NCBI RefSeq assembly: GCF_003265705.1
Contig: NW_020312967.1
Span: 124,001 to 188,000 of the forward strand
DNA length: 64,000 nt
Reading direction: 5' to 3'
From: Callorhinus ursinus
Taxonomy: Eukaryota > Chordata > Mammalia > Carnivora > Otariidae
Shown: positions 34,793 to 45,775 of the stretch, one piece after another
Numbering within the stretch: the first letter of the stretch is position 1
Layout of the letters: each line of letters opens with the position of its first letter
Position numbers and translations under genes: made by a program
Notes under the pieces: model-generated
What the model was told of the DNA's origin: nothing
The model's input: the letters and a program-made list of their open reading frames with translations, nothing else
Database searches by the model: none

Positions 34793-35210
34793 ATGTATTT
34801 CATACTCATTTGTTTCATATATAGACAATTATATTTTCTTTGGGAATTGCCTATTCATGTGTTTGCTCATTTTCTACTAAGGTAGTCATTATTTTCTAAA
34901 TGGATTATACAAGTTCCATATATTAAAGATATGATTTTACTTGGTCATATATGCTGCAGGGTTTCCCCCAATTCCGACTTTAATTTTGTGTGTGTGTGAT
35001 TTTTTTTTTTGACACGCTGAAGCATTTAACATTCACGAAGTCAAAACTAGCCATACTGTGTTTCCTTCGTTTGCTTGTACGCTTACAAAGTCTCTACCTT
35101 GTGACTGGGTAAAATTTTATGTATATTTTCTCCTGTTTGGTTTCATGGTTTTTCCTTTTATATTTATGCTTTCAGTATCCCTTTTGCCCTCTCAACAAGA
35201 TTGGCCAGGG

Positions 35211-36565
35211 CTCCATAGTGAAATTCTTGGCCATGCGGCACTAAATCACCCAGCTCTTCTGCTCCCTGAGGTGGGACCCAGAAAAATTCATTTTCACCAA
35301 GGACCTGAGGGAAGTTTCCTACAAAGTGATGAAGGAATTACTGGGCGGGCCCTTTTACCAATCTGCAATCTGTCTGTATCTACACCTCTGTGTCTATACA
35401 AAACTACGTCCCATCCATATCTGGGTAGTACCCACCGAACACCTGTAGCTGTCTATCCCCCAGGTACCTCAAGCTCAATCCAAAGTACAATTCACTACCT
35501 CTCCACTCAAAATTGCTCATCCACTCACAACAAAAGGTTTCCCTACCCCAGATCTGAATCGGCCATTTCTCCAAGGATCTCTAATATCTTTTATTGGATA
35601 ATGGTATTTAGAAACTAAGATCTGGGCATCATATACCTACCATTATCTTGTCTTAACTTTGAACTGTTTCCTCGGGACACAGTTCCAGCAGTGAGATTAT
35701 TGGATTACAGAAGATGAAATATTTTATGGCTCTTGATTCAATATTGACAAAGGTACAACCAGTCCATTCGTGGGCCCTGTTGGGACCATATATCTTTGCC
35801 TCTCCTCCCTCAGCTTGTGTCAGTCACTGATATTAAAGCGGTAGCATTATCTAACATTGTCCTCCTGATGCTAGAAGTTCAGAGGAGAGTTCTGAAATAC
35901 AGCTCCTATTCCTGCCTTCTTTGGTTCCCCAGGGTTTTTTTGCTGGTGGAGAGAACAGACACACTCTGAACAAGAGCCAAAATGGGAAGAAAGAACTAAG
36001 TGGGCAAGTGCACTAACCAGCTCCCACTCATGCCCCCTCTCCAAATCCAGCGCATGTCTGGTACATCTGTAGAGGAAGATGAGGCCAAGGCCAGGACCTG
36101 TAAGCAAGGCTTCCCACTTGCATTTACCTCCTTAGTCTGAGCATCTTCAGAATGCACCAGGAAGACTAAGCTGGCCTTTCATGATGGCAGTGAAAAAGAG
36201 AAAGATGGGCATGATTTCTGAACTTTAATGAACAGTAACAACATCCACCAAAAATGTGTGACCCAGATTAGCTTATTGGAGGGAATGGAGGATGGAGAGA
36301 AAGGTAGTCAAGAAGAGGATAGAAGGGGGGCAGAAATGTGACTTCTCCTAGACTCCCTCAGTTATCATTTGTGACAAGAGGGGGATAGAATTCCCTCTCC
36401 TACAAGTACTACCAGGCATACTCTCCAGACATGTTTACTCTCCCTTGCCTCAGATAAAGCCCACATTTGCTCACCCAAACTAGGTCCAAAAGACACTGTG
36501 AGGCCCTTGGAAAGAACAAGACTTGCTATAAGCTGTCTCGATTTCCTTAAGGGCCAGAAGTGAAG
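35211..36565. other. Intergenic sequence; one 186-codon open frame judged random
   Basis: An open frame spans 35058-35618 (+), starts inside old L1 sequence and shows no domain I know. The rest holds no recognised feature. Confidence 0.45.
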
Positions 36566-36579
36566 AAAAAGATGCCAGG

Positions 36580-36729
36580 AATATAACACTGTATGTTAAC
36601 TATACTGGAATTAAAATAAAAAGCTTAGTGGAAAAGAAAAGAAAAGAAAAAAAAGAAAAGATAAAAGAAACGAAAGAAAAGGCAAGGCAAGGCAAAGCAA
36701 AGCAAAGCAAAGCAAAGGAAAGAAAAGAA
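36580..36729 (+). mobile_element. Severely 5'-truncated LINE-1 with purine-rich tail
   Basis: Only about 45 bp of L1 3' end remain (AATATAACACTGTATGTTAAC...). A tail of about 100 bp made of AAAAG, AAGGC and AAAGC units follows. A perfect 14-bp duplication AAAAAGATGCCAGG lies at 36566-36579 and 36730-36743. Confidence 0.85.
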
Positions 36730-36964
36730 AAAAAGATGCCAGGGAAGAATCAGAGCAGATATCGATCATTCGAACAAATCTTGTACCTGAGCTTGAGAGA
36801 GATCTCTTTCTTTTATGGTTCTTCTGATGCTTCTGGGTGACAGGAACTCCTAACATCTCCAAACTGGACTGCTTTAAGTCCAGCTCCTTCAGTTAAACCC
36901 AGAGGTTTGGCCTTAGCTGAAGGGGTGGTCAGTAATCCACCTGAGAGGCGGCCGGCATCCGGGC

Positions 36965-37047
36965 TAAGAACGCTGACGGCAATGTGGCTCTGCCACTCAC
37001 TAGCTGTGAGATTTCGGGCTCAGTTTCCCATTTGTGAAACGGAGATG
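36965..37047 (+). mobile_element. MIR fragment
   Basis: TGGCTCTGCCACTCACTAGC, TGTGAGATTTCGGGCTCAGT and TTCCCATTTGTGAAACGGAG are the forward MIR core. Confidence 0.75.
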
Positions 37048-37620
37048 TATTCTTCAGGGTTCTCTACAGAAACAGAACCAATAGGAGATATATGGGGGGA
37101 GGGAGGGAGGGAGAGAATTATTACAGGAAATGGCTCATGTGATTATGGAGACTGAGAAGGCCGCCTGCAAGCCAAAGCTGGCGGTGTCATTCAGTCGGAT
37201 TCTAAAGGCCTGAGAATCAAGAGAGTTGATGGTGTAGCTCTCAGTTGAAGGCCAAGGAGTGAACAAGAATGAGACCATGGTAGGGGTGATGGGAGTGGTG
37301 ACGGTGTAAATCCCAGTTGGAGTCTGAGGACCAGCAGTGCTGTGAGAGGGCAGGAGAAGAACGGATGTCTCAGAACAAGCGAACAGCAAATTTGCCTTCG
37401 TCCTATCTTTGTTGTTCTATTCAAGGCCTGAGCTGACTGGATGATGTCCATTCACACCGGGTGAGGGCAATCTTCTTTACTCAGTCGGCTTCAAACGCTA
37501 ATCCTTTCCTGAAATCCTGCCACAGTTACGCCCAGAAATAATGTTTTACCAGCTCTCTGGGCATCTCCCTTAGCCCAGTCAAGATGACGCATAAGATTAA
37601 CCATCAGGTGATAACAGTAG
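37048..37620 (+). mobile_element. Old interspersed repeat (probable L1 3' end), forward copy
   Basis: AGGGTTCTCTACAGAAACAG, GGAAATGGCTCATGTGATTA, CAGTCAAGATGACGCATAAG and ATTAACCATCA are the start and end phrases of a common mammalian repeat. The family name is not certain. An inverted copy lies at 41770-42200. Confidence 0.6.
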
Positions 37621-38530
37621 TGACTTCAGAGTCATTGTGAGGAATAGATGAATTCATATGTAAAGTACTCAGAACAGGGAACTCGGGAACAATAGTTAGA
37701 AGGTGGTAATGACGGTAATGGCGACCATGAAGGTGCCGAAAGGCATCTTCCTTCAACCTGCCAACCTGCCGGTACTAAAATTCCCTCTGACCACTGCTAT
37801 AGTTTGAAAGCTGTCCCCAAACTCTGCTTCAGGGCATGCTACTGTTTCAGGAGCTGGGCCAAAGAAAATTTATTGCTACAATAGAGTTGTGACAGTCTTC
37901 TCAGGCCCTCTCTCCACCAACTGCAGACCAAGTTAAGTTAATGGATGGAATTTTTTAATTTAAATTTTCATCCCATTAGTTTTTACACCTTTAGTGCTAA
38001 GTGAGCATTTGTAAAGAATCAATGAGTAGAAAACAATTATTACCGGAAATGCTCAGAAAGAGTCGCCGAAGCATAGCTGAATAGCCAGATTATTTTTCAT
38101 GAAGATGTACCCAATTGTTTCTAGACTGCATAAATATAAGTTATTTTCTGCTAGTAAAATTAGCTTTAATTTGTATGAGAGAATGAAATATGTCAGTATT
38201 TGGTTTTGCCCTACCAAGAGGATAGTAGTGTCCAGGTTCAGTGCTAGCTGAGAGAATCTGGGTCCCCAACGTGAGGTACTGAAGGCCTTCATGTCATCTC
38301 CAGGTACAGGGCTCACTGATCATAACACTCACCTGACCCTTAGCATGTACTATCTTACAGAGTTTATTATTCTTATTTTTATTATTACTCATCATTTAAA
38401 ACATTAGTTTTTATTTCCTAGTTATACTTACACTCTCTGAAAGAAGAACTGACTTTTACATAGTTCCTTATGTCTTCAATGGCTAAAAGAGAACTATATT
38501 TTTAATGTCTATCTAAATAAACACACGGGT

Positions 38531-38748
38531 TGGGCGCCTGGGTGGCTCAGTTGGTTAAGCAACTGCCTTCGGCTCAGGTCATGATCCCGGAGTCCCGGGA
38601 TCGAGTCCCACATCGGGCTCCCTGCTCGGCGAGGAGCCTGCTTCTCCCTCTGGCCCTCACCTCGCCTGCTTCTCCCTCTGGCCCTCACCCCTCTCGTGTA
38701 CTCTCTCTCTCATTCTCGCTCTCTCAAATAAATAAATCTTTAAAAATA

Positions 38749-38777
<29 letters not shown>
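38531..38777 (+). mobile_element. Can-SINE with internal 28-bp tandem duplication
   Basis: It starts TGGGCGCCTGGGTGGCTCAG and has a long (AAAT)n tail. The duplication TAAATAAACACACGGGTT / TAAATAAACACATGGGTT flanks it. The CT-rich region is duplicated (38636-38663 and 38664-38691). Confidence 0.95.
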
Positions 38778-38783
<6 letters not shown>

Positions 38784-39468
38784 ACACATGGGTTAATAAC
38801 TTGTTACTTGGAATGGATTATGCTTCAAAATTTTTAACTTCCATTAACCGCCCCCAAAATGAGACGTGGGGCAGCTAAGTCTTAATAATTAAGGAACTAG
38901 AAAATGTCTGCCTAAGGACCAAAAGCCCACAGTATGAGGTCTATAGCTGGAGCTTTATGAGTAGGGCATTAGCCCCTAAGAGTTGTTGCTGGAAAAAAAC
39001 CCTGCTCCACGGAAGAAGTTCCATTCCCTTTAAAGGCTTGCTGGAGGCCATCATTACCAAACTGTAGATGATTTGCCCTTTTCTGGGTCCTAACAAGAGG
39101 CTATTTCCCTACTGATTCCTTTCACACATGGAAGAACTGTTGCTTTTGCTTTCTACATAGATCACTGAGCTAAACTTGGTGAAACTAAATTTAGCTTGAG
39201 ATTCTTATTGGATATCTGTTGAGATTATGGAACTATACAGTATTCTATTTATCAGGACATTTTTCAAGAAACATGAATGATAGGGTTCATAGAAGGAAGG
39301 CTCTTTTTGCACTGGAAATCAACATTCTCAGTCTTAACCTCTTTCACTCACAATGAACACCCTCTCCCCACCCATACCTTTCCCCACCACCATCTTGGCT
39401 GCTATAGTCAATCCAAAGGGGTGATGGAAATGAGAATACTTCATGCCCTAGAAAAGAATCTCCTAATT

Positions 39469-39658
39469 TGGGGCACCTGGGTGGCTCAGATGGTTGGGCG
39501 TCTGCCTTCGGCCCAGGTCATGATCCCAGGGTCCTGGGATCGAGCCCCACATCGGGCTCCCTGCTCAGCAGGGAGTCTGCTTCTCCCCCTGCTCATGTTC
39601 TCTCTCTCTGTATCTCCATGTCTCAAATGAATAAATTAAAAAATCTTTAAAAAGAAGA
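39469..39658 (+). mobile_element. Can-SINE
   Basis: It starts TGGGGCACCTGGGTGGCTCA. A perfect 17-bp duplication AAAAGAATCTCCTAATT lies at 39452-39468 and 39659-39675. Confidence 0.95.
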
Positions 39659-41249
39659 AAAAGAATCTCCTAATTCTAACCCAGTGCAATTATGGACCTT
39701 CCAGTCCATGCTCATCCTAATGCCTGTGAATGAACATATTATTATGTGAACACACTTACTGAAAAAGAGGAGTGTATTTCGAAGGACCTGTTTGAAGACA
39801 TTGGATAACAGTTGGCCGATTGTAAATCCTTAATATGCCTCCCCATATGACACGGAAGGAATTCTTATTGAGTGAAATTTAAGAAGAACTAAGTACCACC
39901 TTCTGCATGTTCATTATTCCTTCTCCATCTCCCCTCCTCCAATCCTGGGAGCTCAGTACTGTTCACAGCATAAAGATAGGCTTTGTTCTATCTTCCCAAA
40001 CAGAACTTTTCCTGAAATGGCTGCCTTGGGGGAGGGAAAGCCGATAGGATTGGTATACACATACAGCAATGCTAAACATACTATGTCTTATAAATCATAA
40101 GGTTCTCTCTCTCTCTCTCTTTTTTTTTTTAAAGCCTAATTTGAGTAGCCAAGACTGTTTACCTGATGGTCTAATTTTTCCAGACTGGAAATAGCCACAC
40201 CTAGAGAGAAAAATCCCTTCTTTTCTCTCACTCTTCTCATAAACATAGGTTTTATATTCCAATTTTTTCCCATCTTTCTAAAGTAAGCTGATTTCAAATG
40301 AAGAAAGACACAGAGAAGAGGTCCCAAAGAGTCTCTTGGTAGACACAGAATTGTTGAATTTAAAGATAACTGAGTTTGACTTCTACCATATAAGCAACCC
40401 ACGGCCGTTACGATTCTTACTTAGGGCTCATCAATTCTCACTAAACCTTATCCACAAATTTGAGAGACCTCGGCCATTGCTAATAAAATAGATGATGTGA
40501 AAGGAAATCTCTGGGAGGAAAGTGGAAGTTCCCAGTTCAAAATTAATCCTAGACCAGACCACACTCCTAAAAAAAGTTCCATTAATATCTAAATGACTTC
40601 CTAATTTCTATATGTGTTTCTCAAGGTCTTTCCAACGCACAACTTCATATTTGTTGGGTGAGATGGTGTGACATTCAAGAGGAGCATATGTGAGACCTAA
40701 TTCCATTAAGCTCTCACTGGTTAGCCACATTTTTTTCTTATTATATTACCTAAAGGGGCAGCCCCGGGGCATTGAGCCACCAAAAGCAACTGTCATATGT
40801 TGTGATGAACTGTTGTTCATTATTTTTCAAAGCCCTCCCACCCCAAATTCCATTTTCAACTTCCAAAAAGATATGTGTATTAGTGTTATTTCTTCTTGCG
40901 TATGAAACAGCCTATGAATGTAGTGATAGGGGGTGGAGGGGGAGGGCATTCAAGGTCAGTGGCTCCTGCCTTTCCCTGAGATCCACTTATCCTGTGCCCA
41001 AGAAACACCATGATGATGTACTTCTTGAGCCCCAGAGGACTGGGCCATGACCAGACCCAGACTAGAGTCCCACACAAAACTCCTTGGGAATCAATCCATG
41101 CTGCTCTGTGATTTTCCAGGCTGCATCGTAGCAGGGTGGTACTTCCCCAGCTGCTAGGCGAAGGGTGTTCATCAAGTCCCAGGCAAAAAAAAAAAGGGGG
41201 GGGGAAAGGGAACAAGGCTGTTAGGGCCAACCACTGCGTTAAGGACTAA

Positions 41250-41432
41250 TACTGTTATCTCAGCTCATCTCATTCAGTCTAGCAACCACCATGAGAAACC
41301 CATTGCTATCATCCTGATTTTATAAGTGAGGAAACTGGCCCAGAGAGGGCAAGTGGTTTGCCCAAGCTCATATAGTAAGAAGCAGATAGGAATTCCATTT
41401 CAGGACCCTCTGCTCTGAGCCTGGTACTCTAT
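41250..41432 (-). mobile_element. MIR
   Basis: GATTTTATAAGTGAGGAAAC, GAGAGGGCAAGTGGTTTGCC and AGGACCCTCTGCTCTGAGCC match reverse MIR. Confidence 0.8.
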
Positions 41433-41529
41433 TTTTATGTTTTTGTTTTTGTTTCTAGGCTTGGGGGTGTGTGTGGGCAGGGAGATGGGTGAGGGCTACC
41501 CTGGGATGTGGACGCTGGGATGGGGATGC

Positions 41530-41542
41530 GGGGGGGGGGGGG
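41530..41542 (+). repeat. G13 tract in G-rich sequence
   Basis: A run of 13 G sits within a G-rich stretch (41455-41570), a potential quadruplex former. It is also a likely sequencing-error site. Confidence 0.8.
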
Positions 41543-41769
41543 AGGAAAAGGGCAGCAGAGCAGGGAGTGACAAAAGGATATGCAGGAAATTCCCTGAAGA
41601 GCTTTGCATCCTACTGATTTGGAACTATGACCGACTTAAAGGCAGGGATTATGATTTATTGTTGTAAAAAGTGTAAAGGAAAGAAACAATCTGTCCTAAT
41701 GTTATTGATTACAGTTTTGGGGTTCATGACTTTTTGTAAGTCAGAGGTGTTAATCAAATTTAAAAATTG

Positions 41770-42205
41770 TATAGCTGGGATGGTTCACTTTATGTCAATT
41801 TCACTGGGCTAAGGGATGCTCAGATAGCTGGTAAAACATGATTTCTGGGTGTGTCTGTGGGTGTGTTTCCGGAGATTAGCATTTGATTCAGTAAGCCTCA
41901 CAATTGCAAGTGAGCATCATCTAATCCATTAGGGGCCTCCCAAATAAAACAAAAAGGTGGAGGAACAGCAAACTCTCCTCTTTTCTTGAGCTGGGATATG
42001 AAGCTCCTGCTCCTCTTGCCTCCAGACTCCAAAACTTTACCAGTTGGCCCTCTCTTCTCAGGCCTTTTTACACGAACGGGATTATACTACTGGCTATCTT
42101 GGTTCTCTAACTTGCCAATGGCAGATGGTGGGACTTCTCGGCCAGTTCCTAACTTCGGTCCCCTACTGGTTCTGTTTCTCTGGAGAACCCTCACTCATAT
42201 GACTG
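41770..42205 (-). mobile_element. Old interspersed repeat (probable L1 3' end), reverse copy
   Basis: It reads in the opposite sense to 37048-37620: TTTATGTCAATTTCACTGGG, AGATAGCTGGTAAAACATGA, GTTTCTCTGGAGAACCCTCA. It is the same family. Confidence 0.6.
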
Positions 42206-42964
42206 CAAAATTGAAAGCAGTGTTTTTAAACCAGGTGTTGCAAAGTGTGCTTGTGACCTGTGTGCGCGTGCGTCTGCATGTGTGAAAGACCGAGAACTAG
42301 ACTGAGATTTAAAAAAAATGTGTTTCTTACTATGGTCCTGGTCAAAAATCCTTGAAAGCCATTGATTTTAAGAGGGCTTTGGAGGCTAGGAATAAATCCA
42401 TTCACATTCAACAGGCCAAATGTTTCCAGATGTGTTATCAGGGCCCTGACTACATGGCTACTGTTACCAGGACATCTCAAACCACTATTAATCACAGAAC
42501 TACCTATGCTCCCCCCCCAATTTTGTATTTTTATTTTTAAAAATGTTATCATTTGTGAAGCTGTAAATAAAAACAATTTGTCCTGCTGTCCTAATCGAGT
42601 TAGGACTCACGGTCTCCCTCATTCCTCTGCTAATGAGCCCGTCTTTATTTGCTGCTTTTGCAATCTGGGGTATGGATTGGGTGCTGCCAGAAAGCACACG
42701 ACTGAAAGTGGCTGTGTTTCTCTGCTGGCAGGCACAATTCCAGAGCCCCAAGGCAGCTGTTAGCTCTGTTTGCAGGAATATAAATTCTTAAAGCATCAAC
42801 CTTACCTCCAAAGTGCCAAGAGAAATCCTACCAAACTTGTGGGCAAAATACATATAAACATTTTTCTATCACTAGGTCAATGAGGGATGTAATCCATGAG
42901 AGGAGAGTGAGAAATGGTACCTAAGTACTCAGCTGTGGGACGTGGCTCCTAGTGAGCTCTCCCG

Positions 42965-43160
42965 AGTGCCAGGGTTCAAAACCAGCCCTCCCAACTGCGA
43001 CTCTGAGAAAGTACTGGGCTTCAGGTTTCTTGTCAATAAAACATGGATGATAATGGTACTTACCTAATAGAAATGATGTGAGGGTTAAATGAGGTGATAC
43101 AAATAAAGCCCTTAGAAGAATGTCTGACACATAGTAAGTCTCAATAAGCAAGGGTAAGCA
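42965..43160 (+). mobile_element. MIR
   Basis: TTTCTTGTCAATAAAACATG, GGTTAAATGAGGTGATACAA and CACATAGTAAGTCTCAATAA match forward MIR. Confidence 0.75.
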
Positions 43161-43239
43161 CAAATTTAGGAAATTAACAGGATGAGAATCCACTGTGAAA
43201 CTGGTGCATGACCAAAAAAGGAATCCTATTGACTCAAAG

Positions 43240-43760
43240 AGACTGGTAACATACACATAACATAAAATGTATCATCTTAACCATTTTTTAAATTAAATAA
43301 AAAAAGAAAAACTTTTTTTAAGAAGGCTCTACACACCCAGCATGGAGCCCAGTGTCGGGCTTGAACTCACAAGCCTGAGATCAAGATCTGAGTCGAGATC
43401 CGGAGTTGGATGCTTAACCAACTGAGCCACCCAGGCGCTCCTTCACCCTTTTTAAGCACAGTTCAGTGGCATTGAGTACATTCACATGGTTGTGGTGCCA
43501 TCACCACCGTCCATCCAGAGGACATCTTGCAAGACTGAGACTCTGTACCTATTAGGCAATAACTCCCCCATTCCCTCCCCTCCCCAGCCCCTGGCAACTT
43601 GACTTCCTGTTAACGAATTTGCTTACTCTGTGTGCCTCCTCTAAATGGAATCATTTAGTATTTATCTTTGTGTCTGGCTTATTCCACAGAGCATAATGTC
43701 CTACAGGCTGGTCCACGTTGTAGCACGTGTCAGAATTTCCTTCCTTTTTAAGGCCTGTTG
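43240..43760 (+). mobile_element. Old LINE-1 (L1M) 3' fragment, split by a SINE
   Basis: CATCTTAACCATTTTT, AGTTCAGTGGCATTGAGTAC, CATCACCACCGTCCATCC and GTCAGAATTTCCTTCCTTTT are a familiar old L1 3' sequence. A reverse Can-SINE (43284-43441) interrupts it. Confidence 0.65.
43284..43441 (-). mobile_element. Can-SINE, reverse, diverged, inside an old L1 3' end
   Basis: It ends GAGCCACCCAGGCGCTCC. The flanking old L1 sequence (CATCTTAACCATTTTT ... TTTTTAAGCACAGTTCAG) resumes directly after it. Confidence 0.9.
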
Positions 43761-45184
43761 ACTTTTTAACCTATCAACTGCTTTTTCCTTTGAGTTTTCA
43801 GAAATTAAAGATGTAAATATGATGATACCCCCTCTCACCAACAAAGGCAAATAACTTCTTGAAACCCTCCCCGGAGTTACCTGGAGATACCGGTCTCCAT
43901 AGAAATGCTAATTGGAAAACCAGTTTTCCTAAGAAAGGTATGATTCCTTGAGGCAGGCTGTTTACATTAATCAACATTCCTCTAATACTTGTCAGTGTTT
44001 TGTAACACTTTTTTCAAGTGCCAATTGTAGCTTGCCAGTTCTTCTGAAGTGTGGAGGCTGTTAATGGGGGAAACCAGAATGGGAACTCTGTCCCCTGGGG
44101 GCTTTTTCTGCAGGGTGAAGCTGTTAATTTTTATCATTTTCATTTTATACAATCGTTGCTTAGGTGGATGGTGGCTAGAAATATTGCACGGACGGATTAG
44201 TCAGTGTGTGAAAAGTCCCGGTCGCCCTGTATCTTCCTATTCGCCTCCCTGTAAGGTACTCAAGTTTTTCGCCGAAAGTTGTGGATTTAATCTGTTCACA
44301 CACCAACCAGAATCTGCTGACCACTGTCACAGAAATTTTTCCTTTCAATAAACATAATGGTGATAGGAAAAACAAAAAACACGTGAAACAGCTACAATGA
44401 GAGAAAAAGAAATGATAGATGGGACCTTCCAACTGCCAACTCTTAGATTATGCCTTGTCACTTTTCACGACTTTTTGGGGAAACTATTTATTTATTAGCA
44501 CATCATAAATATGTGCCTCTGTGATTCTAGTTGAGCATAACATCAGTGTCCGAGATTTAGTGCTATTTTCATTTCTTTCAAGATTAATATTCAAAGCTTA
44601 GTACACAGAGCAATCATCTGTTTCAGCATTGTATTTCAAAATATTAAGGAAATTCCAAAATTAAACCAACAATTTATAAATTTCACTGTGAGGCTCAAGC
44701 AATGAAAAGGCCAGTAGAATCATTATTTATAATGGGAATTAAGAAATTAAAATTTATTTGCTGCTACCTTATTTTTAATATATAAAGTTTTGTTTTTTGT
44801 TTTATAGATTTTCTGGTAATTCTGAGCTTGATGGCCCACAAAACGATACATCAGAGCACTGTTAATGTAATGCGTTAATTTATTTAAAGATTTCCATTTT
44901 ATATTAATTGATAACTAAGGGTCATTTAAGACTGCAGAGAAAACAAACAAAAATAACATAAATAATAAAAGAACTAAAAGAGCCAGAGCAGAGTAGGTAA
45001 TCCTTTGGTTATTAGTAGGACAACTTTTCCATGATCAGAGAAAAAAATAAACAAACACAACACCATTTTTTTCGTACTTTTTAAAACTAGAAACACCATG
45101 AATCAATCTTTTAACTACAAAGGAAATTTCCATTTTGGCACATGAAGAAAAAAGATGTAACACCAACCCCGGAATGGTTTTCCC
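43761..45184. other. Unique AT-rich intergenic sequence
   Basis: No repeat or gene is recognised. It is part of the repeat-poor approach to TLE1. Confidence 0.45.
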
Positions 45185-45775
45185 ACTTTCTATCGTGAAA
45201 AATTTCAAACATACAGGAAAGTTGAAATACTAAAAGGAGTAGTGACAGATTCTATCCCTAAATTCTGTGACGGTAGACCCTTCAGCAAATTTGCTTTCTC
45301 TTTCTGCACACACACTTTTTATTTGCGGTTACAGACATCATTTGAAGTTACAGGCTTTACCAAGAATCTTCTCAGAATAACATCCTCCTACACAACCACA
45401 ATTTTCTCACATCAAGAAAATTAACCATGATTCCATATTACCTAATATCTAGTCCACATTCAAATTGCCCAAGAAAGTCTTTCATAGTTGTTGGGGGGTT
45501 TTTTGTTTTGTTTTGTTTTGTTTTTTAAACAAGGAGCCAATAAAGATTCACATATTACATTTCCATCATATGCCTTTGTTTTTAGGGAACAGTCCTCCCT
45601 ATTCCCTTCCCCATACCCGTAACTCTGGCTTTTTATTTTTATTTATTTGTTTGTTTGTTTATTTTAAAGTAGGCTCCACACTGAACTTGGGGCTTGAACT
45701 CAGGACCCTGAGATTTAGAGTTGCATTCTCTAATGACTGAGCCAGCCAGGTAGCCCTAACATTGACTTTTTAAAG
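45185..45775 (+). mobile_element. Old LINE-1 (L1M) 3' UTR fragment, split by a SINE
   Basis: GAAAAATTTCAAACATACAG, ACCACAATTTTCTCACATCA and TAGTCCACATTCAAATTGCC match an old L1 3' UTR pattern. A short Can-SINE is inserted at 45634-45756. Confidence 0.6.
45634..45756 (-). mobile_element. Short, older Can-SINE copy, reverse
   Basis: It contains GTAGGCTCCACACTGAACTT and ends GAGCCAGCCAGGTAGCCC. TAACTCTGGCTTTTT / TAACATTGACTTTTT flank it. It is the last Can-SINE before the TLE1 promoter. Confidence 0.9.

Larger units (their letters stand above)
33180..35210 (+). mobile_element. Old LINE-1 3' region broken up by later insertions
   Basis: Pieces at 33180-33470, 34049-34360 and 34795-35210 follow the order of one old L1 3' UTR: first the TTCACTTAATAATTATACAT segment, then AAATTCCTAGAAGCAGAATTGATTTTG, then GAATTGCCTATTCATGTGTTTGCTCATTTTCTA. 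Two long Can-SINEs, one short one and an L1 fragment have split it. The block 33480-33800 is not recognised. Confidence 0.6.
37621..41245. other. Intergenic between repeats
   Basis: Besides the Can-SINEs at 38531 and 39469, no gene or known repeat is recognised. Confidence 0.45.

Noticed and set aside
35058..35618. 186-codon open frame
   Set aside because: It begins inside an old L1 3' region, and no domain or codon pattern suggests a gene.
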